A DNA stretch of 64,000 nt. Source: Syngnathus acus (taxonomy: Eukaryota; Chordata; Actinopteri; Syngnathiformes; Syngnathidae). Position numbers and translations under genes: made by a program. The stretch covers positions 6,183,501 through 6,247,500 of the forward strand of contig NC_051104.1 of the NCBI RefSeq assembly GCF_901709675.1, read 5' to 3'. Positions 1 to 11,918 of the stretch are shown here, in pieces. Numbering within the stretch: the stretch's first letter is position 1; each line of letters begins with the position of its first letter. The notes beneath the pieces were generated by a model. The model was not told where the DNA came from, did not search any database, and saw only the letters and a list, made by a program, of their open reading frames with translations.

Positions 1-54
1 CTTCAGCCGAGGTCTACTCTGCTGTTTGAATCGTTTGATTCTTGCCATCGTTAC
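1..54 (-). other. Start of oplah intron 20
   Basis: On the minus strand the exon ends with an ATT-CAG codon pair at 55, followed by a GTAACG donor. The remaining bases are intron and the next exon lies off the window. Confidence 0.85.
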
Positions 55-3000
55 CTGAATGTAGCCCATGTAGGCTTGAACTACTGCCAGGCCATAGCAG
101 TCAATCAACTCCCCCACCAGCTGACTGCCTCTTCGGTTGGCTGCCACCTGAGCGCGCAGGTCCGACAGGTTGTCGTGGAGGTTCCGAGTGCCGGACGATT
201 CCGGGTATTGGGCTGGAGCCATCAGGGCCTCCGTCACAGCTGATGAGCGGGACAGCGAGAGCAGCCAAGTAGTACAACAGAAACACACATTGAAAATGTG
301 AACCAGCACATACTAAGATATAAGTAGCATATGCATTTTACCTCAATAAATACAAAATACATAAAAGCTAAAGTTTAAGTGACCTAAATATGATGCATCA
401 AAATGGCATGAGGCCTGAAATTGATTAACAAATAACATTAAATCCACAGCATTGAATACTTAAAAAATATACAAGCGCAGCTAATTGATTTTGTCCTACC
501 TTCTTCCTGGAAGACTCCACCTGTTACCAGTTTGAAAGAAATAAAGACAGCACCCTCCTGCTGCAGAGAGGTCGAGTGTGGGGGCATAGAACCAGGAGTA
601 ATGCCTCCTATGTCTGCATGGTGCCCCCTGCTGGCCACAAAGAACACAGGCCCACTAACACCTTTCCGAAACACCTGGAATTCAAGGAGGAGGTGTTTGG
701 ATTGAAGAGGAAGGAGAAGTGATAATGGAAAAAAAAAAAAAGATTCTGTGGCACGATGACTGACAGGAGTGATGACTGTGAGATCCGGAAGATGACTACC
801 GCCGGCACATGGGTGGTTACTCAGAATCACATCTCCTTCTTTTATTTTATCTCCCAGAGATTTGATCTAAACGGAGAAGAGAGATTTGAATCGTTTGGGG
901 AAAATCAGCATGGAAAGTTTACCCACCTGGTACTGGACAGTCTCCTGCATGGCACCTAGATGGACAGGAATGTGGGGCGCGTTGGACACCAGACCACCAG
1001 TTGGTCCAAAAACAGCACAAGAGAAGTCGAGACGCTCCTTGATGTTGGTGGAGATGGAAGTTCTTTGCAGTACTCTGCCCATTTGTTCTGCAGCACCACA
1101 AAAGATAGAGCAGAATAAGTCATGATTTTTAGATATGGAGTTTTTTTTTGCTGATATCGTTGACAGCCAACCTGCTATGCTCATGAAGCGATGGGAGAAG
1201 ATGGAGAGCTGCACCGTGTTGAGTTCTGTGCCCACTGCACAGTGAGGGTCGGAGCCGACCGTCATGCACACGTCGCCTCTTTCGGTCAAACAGGCCTCAC
1301 AACAAGGCTCCACCAGGATGGTGCTGAAGAGGAAATACAAAATTCATAGAAAGTAAGAGCCATCACTCACGTCATTCAAACTGAGCATTGGTTTCTTTTT
1401 TTTTTTTTAAATAAATGTCACATTGTGAGGACACGCTGAAATTAACGGCAAAGCATTTGTTACTTCCTGCACCTGTTCTTGTCAATGATGACGGCCGGTC
1501 CCAAGATAGTGTGCCCGCAAATAAGTTCCTCCCACAGATACACAGCAGTATCATGATAACCATCCTCAAAGTAGCATTTGGTCATCTAGAGAGAAAGAGC
1601 AAAGATGACACGTGTTTAAGCACGTTTCCAGACCACAAGCCTGTTGCAACCTTAATATTAATTATTTCATTTTTGTGTCAGTTTAGAAGTCATCAAATTT
1701 CATGGTGAAAATGCATTTCGGACATTTTTATCAGTTGGTTAAACTTGACCCAAATATAAGGGTAAAAAATGAGCATGGGTCCATATTTGTGTGTGTAAGC
1801 AGGAAGGTTATTATTTTTTGGGGTGGATATCCTGCAATAAAAATCCAAATACCGTGACAGGTTTGGCCTGACCATGTCCCTTCTTTGGCCTGTACATCAA
1901 TTTGATGCCCGATTTGCCACAGCCCCTCACTCTGATGTCATCTACCATGATGGGCCTGTCTGGGATGGTGAATCCAAATTCTTTTAGATACCTAGACAAG
2001 AACAAAAGCCTCAGCTCAATGTCACATGGGTAGACATGGTCCAATTCAGTGAACAAACCTCTGAGTAAAAGCACGGCGGAAGTCACCAGCTTGACAAGTC
2101 TGTTCATTTCCAGGGAAGCCGGCTGCGGTCACCATGAGAGCGCAATCTGTGCCCTCATAGCGCAGGTGGAGAAAAACCTCAGTGGTTATTTGGCCACTGA
2201 GATATGAAAAACCGGTTTAATGCAAAGTTGCAAAACAATGACGACCAACTTTATTGCCAACCTGTTGAATCCACGTGCGCACAGTGTATCGTGGCAGCGT
2301 TTGGAAAGCAGTTCCACTCTACGGTCCAGCTGGCCGAAAGAGCCGCGTTCGTACTGCAGGGAGCACGGCTCTTGCACCTCCTCCACAACGTCCGCTAGAG
2401 CCAGACCGTAAGCTGACAGCACGCCACTGTACCTAAAGACACAAGAAAGACACGAAAACTTAAAATAATTACTGGCTCATGTACGGGTGTACCTAATAAA
2501 GTGTCCAGTGAGAGTTAAAAGCAAACAACAAAAGATCACATATGATGATTACTTATGTATAAAGACGTTCTTCATCCCAAGAGCTCGGGCAATTGCACAG
2601 GCATGTTGACCACCTGCACCTCCGAAACACGCTAAGACGTGCTGAGATGTGTCGTGGCCTTTTGCCTAGAGCGCATAGATGATAGTTAACGTTTGACATA
2701 TTTGCCACAAAAGTGTACACTGTTACTCGAATACCTGTGTGAGAGCTCTTATTGGCCGACACATGGCCTCATTTGCCACGCGGAGGAATCCCATGGCCAC
2801 GTCTTCCAAAGTCATTTCAGATTGGCTTCCGGGCAAAGTGCTGTTGTTTGAGTGGTTTAAGCCATTTGCAGCAGCCTGCAAAAATATATACATTCTAATG
2901 AGAACCAATGCAATCACTTCAATAAAATTTAGAAAGTTATCATGCATCATTTTGCGAAGCAATCACGGCAAAAAAACTTTATATCTCTGAAAATCAATCC

Positions 3001-5467
3001 AATGTTGTGCTATTAAGATAAATATTAATACTTTTGATTGGTTAGAAGACAGGAAGTGGTTGATTTCTTTGGTCAGACTCCGGAAGTGCGTCATAGACTC
3101 CTCCAGGGACAGAGGTTCGTTCTCGCCGGGCCCAAAGATCTTGGGAAAGAAGGAAGGGAGGAGGCGGCCCAGAGCTAAGTTAGCATCCGTCACAGTCAGA
3201 GGCCCACCTAAGTAAATCGAAAAGGGTTAGTTAAGTTTTTGGACCCGTGCAATTCACTCTTAACGCACACAAGTAAATCAACGATGATTATGTACATTAC
3301 CTTTCCGATAGCAAGCCGGTCCTGGATGTGCACCGGCAGACTCTGGTCCAACAACAAACATCCCCGACCTGATAAGGAGAGAGGCAAACACCGTTCAGCA
3401 AATACAGATGAGCCAATATTGACACATGATCTCATGAAATCTACTATACTGAATTGTTACTGGACAAACGGTTGCTGTAACAGACCTGAAGAAGAGTCGC
3501 GAGCCTCCGCCTGCCGCAACGGTGTTGATGTCGAGCTGGGGTGCTTGCAGGGTGACCCCAGCTGTTGTCGCTTCGAAAACGTGCTCAAACCGGCCCGCGT
3601 AACGACTCACATCGGTAGACGTGCCTGCAGAAGTATAGAATGCGGGATTAGTTTGTGCCTTGGTTAGAATGCAAATCTTTATAGTATACACAGACTTACC
3701 ACCCATATCAAAGCCAATGACAGGTTTCTTCTCCTTCTGGTTGTAAGATGTGACAGCGTAACCCACGACTCCACCGGCTGGTCCAGACAAGATGGCGCGC
3801 GAGCCACAAAACTGCTGCATGGGAGTTAGACCACCGTCGGACTGCATGAACAGGACATCCACATCCTGATGACAGAAGGTTAACAAGATGAACCTGCTGT
3901 TGGAATGAAACAGGTGCACATTTGTGTTGGATTAAGTCATCCCTTCAATTTGAAAGAATATGTTGTGTGTGTGACCCACTAGTTTAAACAAGGCATTTGT
4001 GGAATATGAATGATACCTTCAAAGCACCCTTAAACCCAGACGTGAAGCCTTTAAGATACTCCCGGATTTTGGGTGTGAGGTAGGCATCAGCGCACACAGT
4101 GTAACCTCGAGGAACCGCCCTGACCATGGGCATGACTTCGGAGGACAGAGACACCTGGGTGAAGCCCAGTTGCCGAGCAAGGGCACCCACGGCTTTTTCA
4201 TGGTCGGACCACCTGAGGAGTAAAGAGTGGGAACTGAGCATACACTTTGTGCCAGAATCTTCTTAACATTTCAATGCAGGGCTTTCATTCAGACACTGAC
4301 GTGTACGAATGAAGCAGAAGCACAGCCAGACTGGTGATTCCACGAGACAGAACTCCTTTTAGGTCCTTCTCCACACGTTCCAGATCAAGTTCCTGCCATA
4401 CTTCCAGACTATCCCCGGTGCTGCCTGGGTTTAGACCCATTCATATGAGTCAGATATCCATCCGTATAAAGAGTTTTGTCAAGTGAACCTGCAGAGTTTT
4501 TTTATTTGCGCACCTGTGACAACACGCTTGGGATCCTTCCTGGGTAGCTGGCAGCTGTCTTGCTTCAGGACGACACGCTCGTCTACCTCGATAACCTCCT
4601 CGTAGAGCACTTCAGGAACAGACACCTCCTGTGCAGGCACATATAGTAGCTATTATATAATGGGTTATCAAAAATTGGGCAATGTGCAGAAATCGATAGA
4701 AAAAAACACCTTGCACAAGCACAAATGACTTCTAGTCACCCTTCAAGACAGAACTTCATGGATAAGTAAACACTTAACCATTAATAGTTCACTGCTCAGA
4801 GGGTAAACTATAACAGACAAAAGATTGTTTCTCCCCACGGATTCCAAAGTACCAGCTAGAACCTGTTTTTGTTGTTTTTGTTGGATTACCAACCAAGTCA
4901 AAGAGCTTGGGCCTGGCCTGTGTTCCGATATGCAGCAAATCTTTGAAGCCTTTCGTAACCAGCAGGGCCGTTCTCTCCCCCTCTCTCTCCAGCAGCGCAT
5001 TGGTGGCCACCGTGGTACCCATTCGAATCCAGCCGATTCGAGACGTGTCGACGGGCTGGTTGCGAGGAAAAGCGCATCCAGTTTCCTGCCGGCAACACAG
5101 ACATAATGCAAGTTCAAAGTCAAACACATTACATGGCATTTGTGATGTTATTTTTTTACAGCTAGGAAATTGAATACTAGAAGAGTAGGAAAATAACCAT
5201 GCTGTTTCCATCAACACTGCCTGACAGATATTATTTTAACATGTTTTATTACAGTTGTTGTACCGACCACAACACATGCTCCGACATCAAGGTTACCTCC
5301 TCCAGGACTCTGCGGATGCCCTCGGTGGGGGCGTCTTTGTAGTTCTGGGGGTCACGGGAGAGCAGTTTGAGGACCCTCTCCCGGCCGTCTGGCAGCCGAG
5401 CGAAAACATCTGTGAAAGTTCCTCCTCGGTCAATGGCAAAGTCAAACTTCCCTTCAGTGTGGGCCAT
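55..5467 (-). CDS. oplah: 5-oxoprolinase (ATP-hydrolysing), N-terminal 979 residues; gene continues off the left edge
   Basis: The cytosolic enzyme opens 5-oxo-L-proline to L-glutamate using ATP, a step of the gamma-glutamyl (glutathione) cycle. Twenty exons are read on the minus strand: 5467-5297, 5085-4894, 4628-4514, 4424-4301, 4212-4017, 3865-3700, 3624-3486, 3368-3301, 3207-3032, 2875-2735, 2665-2553, 2432-2262, 2196-2059, 1991-1853, 1585-1473, 1323-1172, 1087-927, 866-765, 674-500, 239-55. All phases agree (2,937 nt, 979 codons). The start begins MAHTEGKF and leads straight into the phosphate-binding motif [13 protein letters not shown] second motif, [13 protein letters not shown], lies near residues 317-329 across an exon junction. 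The hydantoinase A part covers about residues 8-700. The hydantoinase B part follows, with [19 protein letters not shown] and [20 protein letters not shown]. The human protein has about 1,288 residues, so roughly 300 are outside the window. No frameshift or in-frame stop was seen. An acceptor at about 5491 suggests a 5' non-coding exon upstream. Confidence 0.96.
2485..2514. repeat. Terminal fragment of a dispersed fish repeat (in oplah intron 11)
   Basis: The sequence reads GGTGTACCTAATAAAGTG. In reverse it is the CACTTTATTAGGTACACC end that is very common in fish genomes as the edge of a dispersed element. I do not assign the family. A similar, more diverged piece lies near 46125-46150. Confidence 0.45.
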
Positions 5468-7385
5468 GGTGAGCAGTGTGGACACCTGGGACAGACACGT
5501 GTGAGCTTTGCACGTTGTACACTTTTAAAACGGACATTTTGGCCATTTTCATGCATTGAACTATATAAAGGAATTGTAGCTGATCATTTATACCAATACT
5601 TTGATGGTTCGATTCAGTGAGTTTTCCCCCTCTGGTGCAAGTTAATGCTAACATTTGAGCACTACGTGCAAAATTGGCGACAATTGCAAAATGAGTTGCA
5701 ATTTTAGACTCACATTGCATCACATTAAACGCCGCAGAAGTCTGCAAATATGACGTGTACAAATGTGAGTAGGGTATGAAAAACACACTAAATGAATGCA
5801 AGTCTGTCATAATGTTACCGTGGCATCGCGTGCCTCAGGGAAACGGATTTAACTCACCCTTCAGCCTTGAGGTAATCGTTGATAAGACGCTCTGTCAACC
5901 CTTGCGTGTCTTAGCCTCCCTTGTCGTGTTCAACTACACTGAAGCGCTCATTTGCAGCAACGCCCTCTTGCATTCTTTGCAACAGAAAAAAAAAAAGCTA
6001 GCATGGCCCCTCACATGGACACGGAGAACATTTAATGAAATAATATGATAAAAAGCAAAGTGCAGTGAACGTACCATCACACACAGCATCAAAACACCAC
6101 TGCCACGCGCCTTTATTACATGTAATGAACAGAAATAAAGTGGAATCATGGGAGGAAGGATAAACTACAGGTCGAATTACATATCATCTAACCTTAAAAC
6201 GTGGGTAACTTCACAATTAGAACGGATCGAAATTCACAACCGAAACTGTATTATTAATTTCGTACTATGTCCAATAAAAAAAAATATAGGCGTCGGGATG
6301 TTTTGTCCAATCAGATTTTAGCCTCCCCCAGACGCGAGCAGTGTGGCGTTCATGTAACCACGGAAACCAACGTTTCAGGAGAAAAAAAAAATAGCATGCT
6401 TTCTTTTCACCCTGGCGCCCAAGAACTTTACGTGTAGTTGGTTTTTCCATCATATTTTACATCAGGCATAGATAAATAACTAAAATGATCTTGCGGTAAA
6501 AGTCATAATTTAAAGGGTATTTATTTAATGAGCATTAAGGCACATGAGACACCAAATATATTTGATTACATATTAAGACAGAACAGTAATTTGCATGGCT
6601 TCAGTGCAGGATAGTCGTGTGTTTAAGGAGGAGGGAGTTTTTGACTTATTCACTAAGTACCTAACGTTTATATAATGAAGTTCAAACCATGCATTTCGGA
6701 GTAAACAGTGGATTGAAAACCCTCACAGATAACTTATAACATATAAACAAGATTTGGAGTGGATTAGTAGCTTATACAACATGTGTTTGCAGGAGACAAG
6801 TTTTCCGATTAATAATTACATCAATAAGCAATATGCTACTCACCCAGAAGTTTTGCATTAACCCTATCTGTTTTTCCATCAGCTGCTACATTATGTCAAA
6901 CGTGGAGAGACATTTAGTTTCCATTCAGCAGACAGAAAATCAAGACTACGGGACAAAGCACAAAGGCCTAGAAAAATATAAGACTATAAAGTTTCAAGAA
7001 TAAAATACATATACATTGCACGGGCACAAGGATGAACACCCTGATTGTGAGTTTGTGCACAAGTAAAAAGGCCACATTGGTGTAAAATATTGCAGCTTGG
7101 TTTCAGTACGTTAAAGTCACACATACCTGGAAGGCTACATTTGCTGAGGAAATAAATCATTTTCAAAGGCACCGCATCCCACCAAGAGTTATTATTTTGT
7201 TCTCATTCGGACATGGTTATGTTGCAGGATTTTCTTCTCATTTGTCGTGGAAACTTTGATGGTACTATATATGGTGCAACCTTTCCAAGTCTGCTTTTGA
7301 CTGTAAACTTGTTCTACTAATACTTCGCCTGACAATATTTGGTTTCTATGTCCATCATTTACACACAAACCCACTCTTGCATGAC
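5468..7385. other. Intergenic: oplah 5' region and shrprbck1r 3' region
   Basis: No coding sequence is supported here. The right side of oplah should hold its 5' UTR and promoter; an acceptor-like CTGTCCCAG on the minus strand near 5491 implies a spliced leader. Downstream of the shrprbck1r stop (7386-7388), minus-strand AATAAA hexamers occur at 6520-6525 and 6112-6117. Either could end its 3' UTR, but both are far away and AT-rich sequence makes chance matches likely. The remainder is AT-rich and unremarkable. Confidence 0.6.
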
Positions 7386-8774
7386 TCAGTGACAGTTTTG
7401 ACACTCTGGATGGCATTTTTGACGGTTGACATTGCAGCGACATCCTCCAGTGGTGTCGCCAGGACCCTTGAAAACAATCAAATAAATACAGAAATAGCTT
7501 CAACTGCTTTGCATATTTACTATACCAACATACAACGTCAGATTATAGTGACCATTCAAAGAGTAGTACAATTACTTAAAAGGAAGATAACTGAGCTTAG
7601 TGAGATTCACTATGTGGTTGGCTATTTCTGACTTTTGTGTTTCTGTGATGGCAGCAAAAAGATATGACAACAGGAAATGACACTTGGAAGTCAAAAAGCG
7701 GCACCTTTGGCCCCCAGCGTCGCCCTCTGGTGACCCAGCAGATTTCAGTGTGACAGACAGTGCAGCGCAGCCAATCGCAGCCGTCCCTCTTTTGCACAAT
7801 GATGCCACACTGGGGACAGTGCATGGCCTCCCCGGATTGCACTAGTGTCTGTTAGTGAAAAGCCAGATATGAAAAGGATTCTATCCGTTGGAATGAGGTC
7901 GCTATACATTTAGCTCACTTGAAGTAGATGTGTTGTCCTCCGTGCAGCGGAGTCGTTGATGGCGCGGAAGGCGAGATCGTCTTGGTATTGCTTACAGTTC
8001 ATTCCCTCGTGAATAGCCTGATGAAGAAATTGATGTATCTTTAACATGTACTCTTAAGATTTCCTGCATCCTGGGTCATCCTGTCTACCTTGCAAATGAG
8101 GCAGTTTTGCTTCATGCACACGGGGCACTGATACACGTTGACTGTGTCTTCGTACACACACCAGCCCGGGCAGTCTGCGGTGGCACAGTGGTAACTTCCT
8201 TCGCATCGGGACTCCGCCACCGACAGACTTTTCTGCAGCCAACGTTGGTACTCTTCTGGAGTAACCAACTTCCAAGCGGGTGGAAAAAAAAACATGCTAA
8301 GAGGATAACAGTGGAGCAGAACCTTCAAAGTGTCTTGGTTTTTACTCACAGCTCTGATCTCCCGCTCTTGCAAGGAGCATGTGCAGGCATACATGTCATC
8401 TCTGTAAGGACAGGACACGTCCGGCTCTTCACTCAGCATAATGACGGAGCGCAAGCATTCTCTAGGCAAACACAAACAAAACATTCAGTATCATTAAAAA
8501 TGTTCACTATCAAACGATCCATATTGTACACAACAAAGTTCTAACTAATGTGGCCAATAAGTGTCTTCAGCATCCCTCCTCTCATAACACGTTTCACTTG
8601 TCCCAACTCTTACTTGCAGAAGCAATGAAGACATTCCCTGAGAACTGCGCCCTCTCCTGGCTGAAGTTCTGTATAGCAGATCCGGCAGTCCAGAGACTCA
8701 GGATTCGGTACCAAGTCTTGACCGTCCATCATGACCAGTTTGGCAAAATTCTGCTGGCGTTCCTCTTCCCTTGC
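7386..8774 (-). other. shrprbck1r: Exons 9-14 of shrprbck1r: RING-IBR-RING module
   Basis: RING1 spans exons 9 and 10 ([27 protein letters not shown], then SCPY). The IBR is exon 11 ([24 protein letters not shown]). Exon 12 is the linker beginning [15 protein letters not shown]2 is exon 13 ([20 protein letters not shown]). Exon 14 holds the final zinc-binding tail. All zinc ligands I can place are Cys or His as in HOIL-1, so the module looks functional rather than decayed. The donor of exon 13 (CCAAAG then GTGCCG) is weak, but it is needed to reach exon 14 and gives a perfect join to the HOIL-1 C-terminal consensus. Confidence 0.9.
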
Positions 8775-11700
8775 CTGGGACAAGGAGGGCTTTTTTTAAT
8801 TCATCAAGGGGCCACTCATAGTGTGGTATGCACATTTTTCTGCCACTTTCTGCTGATGCCGTGTTTTCGATCCCAGATATCCAATAGCAGTACTTGCATT
8901 TTAAATATATTACTACAATCACCAGATTGCACAGCTGCCTTCTCCAACTTTCTACATGTTGGTGTTATGGTCCCAGATAAGGTCTGTTCTCCTACCCGCT
9001 GGTACTGTGTAATTGCATCCTTCTCCTGCTGCAGCCATCTGAGTTCCAGAGAGTCTGGTTGGTACTCGCCCGGAACATTGTAGGTCTCCGGGCGACTGGT
9101 GCCGCAGATCTCGCAGCCGGGCCGTGTCGGTTTGTTGATGTAAGTACACGAAGGGCACGGCCAACCCTGAAGGAATACATAGGACCTTACATTACATACA
9201 TTTTTAACTATCAATTTACAGTATCTGCTCAAATGGAGGCCTCCTCTGATCAATGTCTGTGGGTCATCACTTGCTTCATATACAGTAAAAAATGTTTGTT
9301 TTTTTAATACAATATTTTTACTGTAGTGTGTTACCTGAGGGAAAGATGTGGCTCTGCCTAATCTTTCATTTAGTTGAGGCAACTCCACATTGGCGGCATT
9401 GACTTCTTGGTTACTGTGTTTTTTCTGTGAACCTATACAGACAATTAAAAAAATGTCTCAATTGTTTTGATCATCAGAAAATCACAAGTGTCACTCACTC
9501 ACCAGCGTCGCCACCATTTAATTTTGGTGGCAAGGTTTTACAACGTCTCACGTTGTTATGAGAAGCGTGAGGGAGCGAATCTGCACATGGAAGGGAATTG
9601 TGGAGGAGTGCGCTTTCCTGGTCCTGCTGGAGGAGTTGGCGGGTCAGCTTAGTGTGGCATGCCGACAAGAGGTACATAAAAGCCGTGTCGCCATCCTGAC
9701 GAACGCCGTATGAGGCTAAGGAGCGTTCGTTAGTGCACAGGCATTGGCCAATCACCCAGCGCTGCAGCCACGGGTGAAAGCCATACTCGAGGAACATCTG
9801 GGATGATTGAAATAAAATTAAAAAAAAAAGCACAGGGAGGAGTGAGCGTGAAATCACATTAAGGAGAAGAACACATGATGAGACACAAACCTGCTGTTTC
9901 AAAGCTGCCGTAGTAATTACAGGAGAAACTTTCATAGTGACGCAACAGGATGAAGTAGAATCCTCGATTACAACAGTCAAACTGTTTTGGAGAAAACGAG
10001 GCAACATTTGAGAAACACTACCGCTGTGGTTGATACGGCCACATTTCATTTTTTTATTATTCTGTGCATGAAAACAGTGAGAATCAAGTGTGAAAGTGCA
10101 AGCAGCGGTGTGAAAGGCACACAAAGCAGAAAGATAGACTAGGTGGTGTCAAGTGTAACATCCAAGACAAGTAATTGATAGGTTACACCTTTGCAGGAAG
10201 CTAAGGTGGGACACTGCAAGTGCAGATAGAGAGCTAAAGATAACTCCAATGGAGCTCGGGAGAGAGCAGACCTCCGGCGAGGCGGAACAATCTCCATCAA
10301 TAAAACATAAAGCTCCCGCCTTAAAGTTGTTCGTGTAGTATGATGATACGGTCACCAGATGGCAGACATTGTACAGTCTACTCAGGCCAGCATTTTATAA
10401 ATGATTTACTATAACGCTATTTATAAATCGTTTTAAGGAGCGTGCACCATTTTATGGCATGCGATTTACAAGTTTGCAACCATTTCTGGGAGCAGACAAC
10501 CTACTTGATTTCAGTGTCTTCACATTGTCGTATAGAGGGTTGGATCTTCAGTGCAGCCTTTTGGCAGGAAAGCTTGGCAGCGTAGACTGAGGCCGCCTTT
10601 ACGTCACCGGTCTCTATGGCTCTGGTTAGCTGGATGCATGTGTCTTCTACAGACGTTTATTATACAAGAAGGGCTCAAATATATGATGATAAGGTTGTTG
10701 CCATACTGATTTGAAAATGTTCTGTACGCACCTAATTGCTGCAAAGATGAGGTATCCTGGTGGTGGAGAAACTCTGTGTCATCTAGAGTGGCTGCTGCTG
10801 CTGCTGCTGAGGAAGAGATGAAAAATGTCATTGCAGAGAATGAAAATAACAAGTCAGGTTTTTTTTATTACAAAAAAAACCTAAGGAAAATATTAGATGG
10901 GTCGCTGACCTCTGTGCGCTTCTCTCAATGATGTCATCATCACAGTTGCCCACTGCTGAGCCTCCTGCTCATTCCGAAAATTGAAGGTGATACGATCATG
11001 CGGAGGCGTTGTCAGACTCAGCTGGTGGCATTTTGGTGCTTTCACTTCATAGTTCACAGATCTCAAATCAAACTTGGTGACCGTCTGGAATATAAAGATA
11101 ATACCGATAGGAATAACAGTATAATGATACAAGATGGTGTCATATTGCTCTTTGACCACTTTCAGGAAGTTTCACTTTCTGTTCAAGTTAAGCTGCCACA
11201 CCCAAACACTTATCGGAATTGCTGTTTTAATGCCTCTTACAGTCAGAGCTCAATCATTTATCTCAACGATCAATTTAAACTTCATTTTGTACGAGTCACA
11301 TTTCCATTGACGCCAATGTTAACTACTGGTTTAGTAACACCAAAGCAATAGTTAGCTTGTCAACATAGTGGCCCTAACTGTCAAGTCTTACATTTTAAAT
11401 CCCATAAATGCTTTACTGGCGTGGTTAAAACGGACTTTAAATGAGTCCTGCAGCCCAATGGCCATAAAGTATGCAACTTTAATGAGGTTTTAGGAGGCTA
11501 TCGACTACTACACGCTGCGAGTTTGGTTCTCAATGACTCAATTGTGCAATTTCGAGTCTTTTTCTTCTTCTTGACCTATTAAAGCGGAATGTCACAGCAA
11601 ACTGGCGCATATTTCACGCCGACGGCTGGCAGCGGAACTCACCACGCAACGACCGATATCGCTGCAATCTTTGAGCGAAAGACGGAATTCCCCGGACTTC

Positions 11701-11918
11701 TCCGGGTCCATACTGAGCTGAAGGAGAATAGTCTCCTCGCCTGCTCCCGGAAGACGCAGGGGTCGAATACCATAATGGCACAACGACACTCGAACAGACA
11801 TGAGGACGGTTTGACAGTTGGGTTCAGCTTGCGACGCTCCATTCTCAACCGGCGGCGAAGGAAGCGCTCGCTGTTCCGTCGCAACACTGGCGGTCCAACC
11901 GCCCGAACTCAGTGACAT
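7386..11918 (-). CDS. shrprbck1r: SHARPIN/HOIL-1-related RBR E3 ligase-like protein (699 aa)
   Basis: This is a predicted component of linear-ubiquitin (LUBAC-type) signalling. Fourteen minus-strand exons join in phase: 11918-11643, 11084-10910, 10806-10732, 10646-10505, 9981-9891, 9797-9503, 9432-9335, 9166-8996, 8774-8614, 8461-8350, 8268-8089, 8017-7919, 7848-7705, 7466-7386 (2,100 nt). Residues about 40-150 match the SHARPIN PH-like domain. About 176-300 match the SHARPIN/HOIL-1 ubiquitin-like domain, including [10 protein letters not shown] and [12 protein letters not shown]. Residues 385-412 form an NZF zinc finger ([20 protein letters not shown]). About 468-665 form RING1-IBR-RING2, with the catalytic-type Cys of KRDGCDW at residue 649. 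The HOIL-1 type zinc tail, [18 protein letters not shown], ends the protein. Mammalian SHARPIN stops after the NZF, so this is not a plain SHARPIN. The N-terminal half and the oplah neighbour say SHARPIN locus, while the C-terminal half says RBCK1. The zebrafish name shrprbck1r (sharpin and rbck1 related) fits. M40 (11801) is a possible alternative start. Confidence 0.93.
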
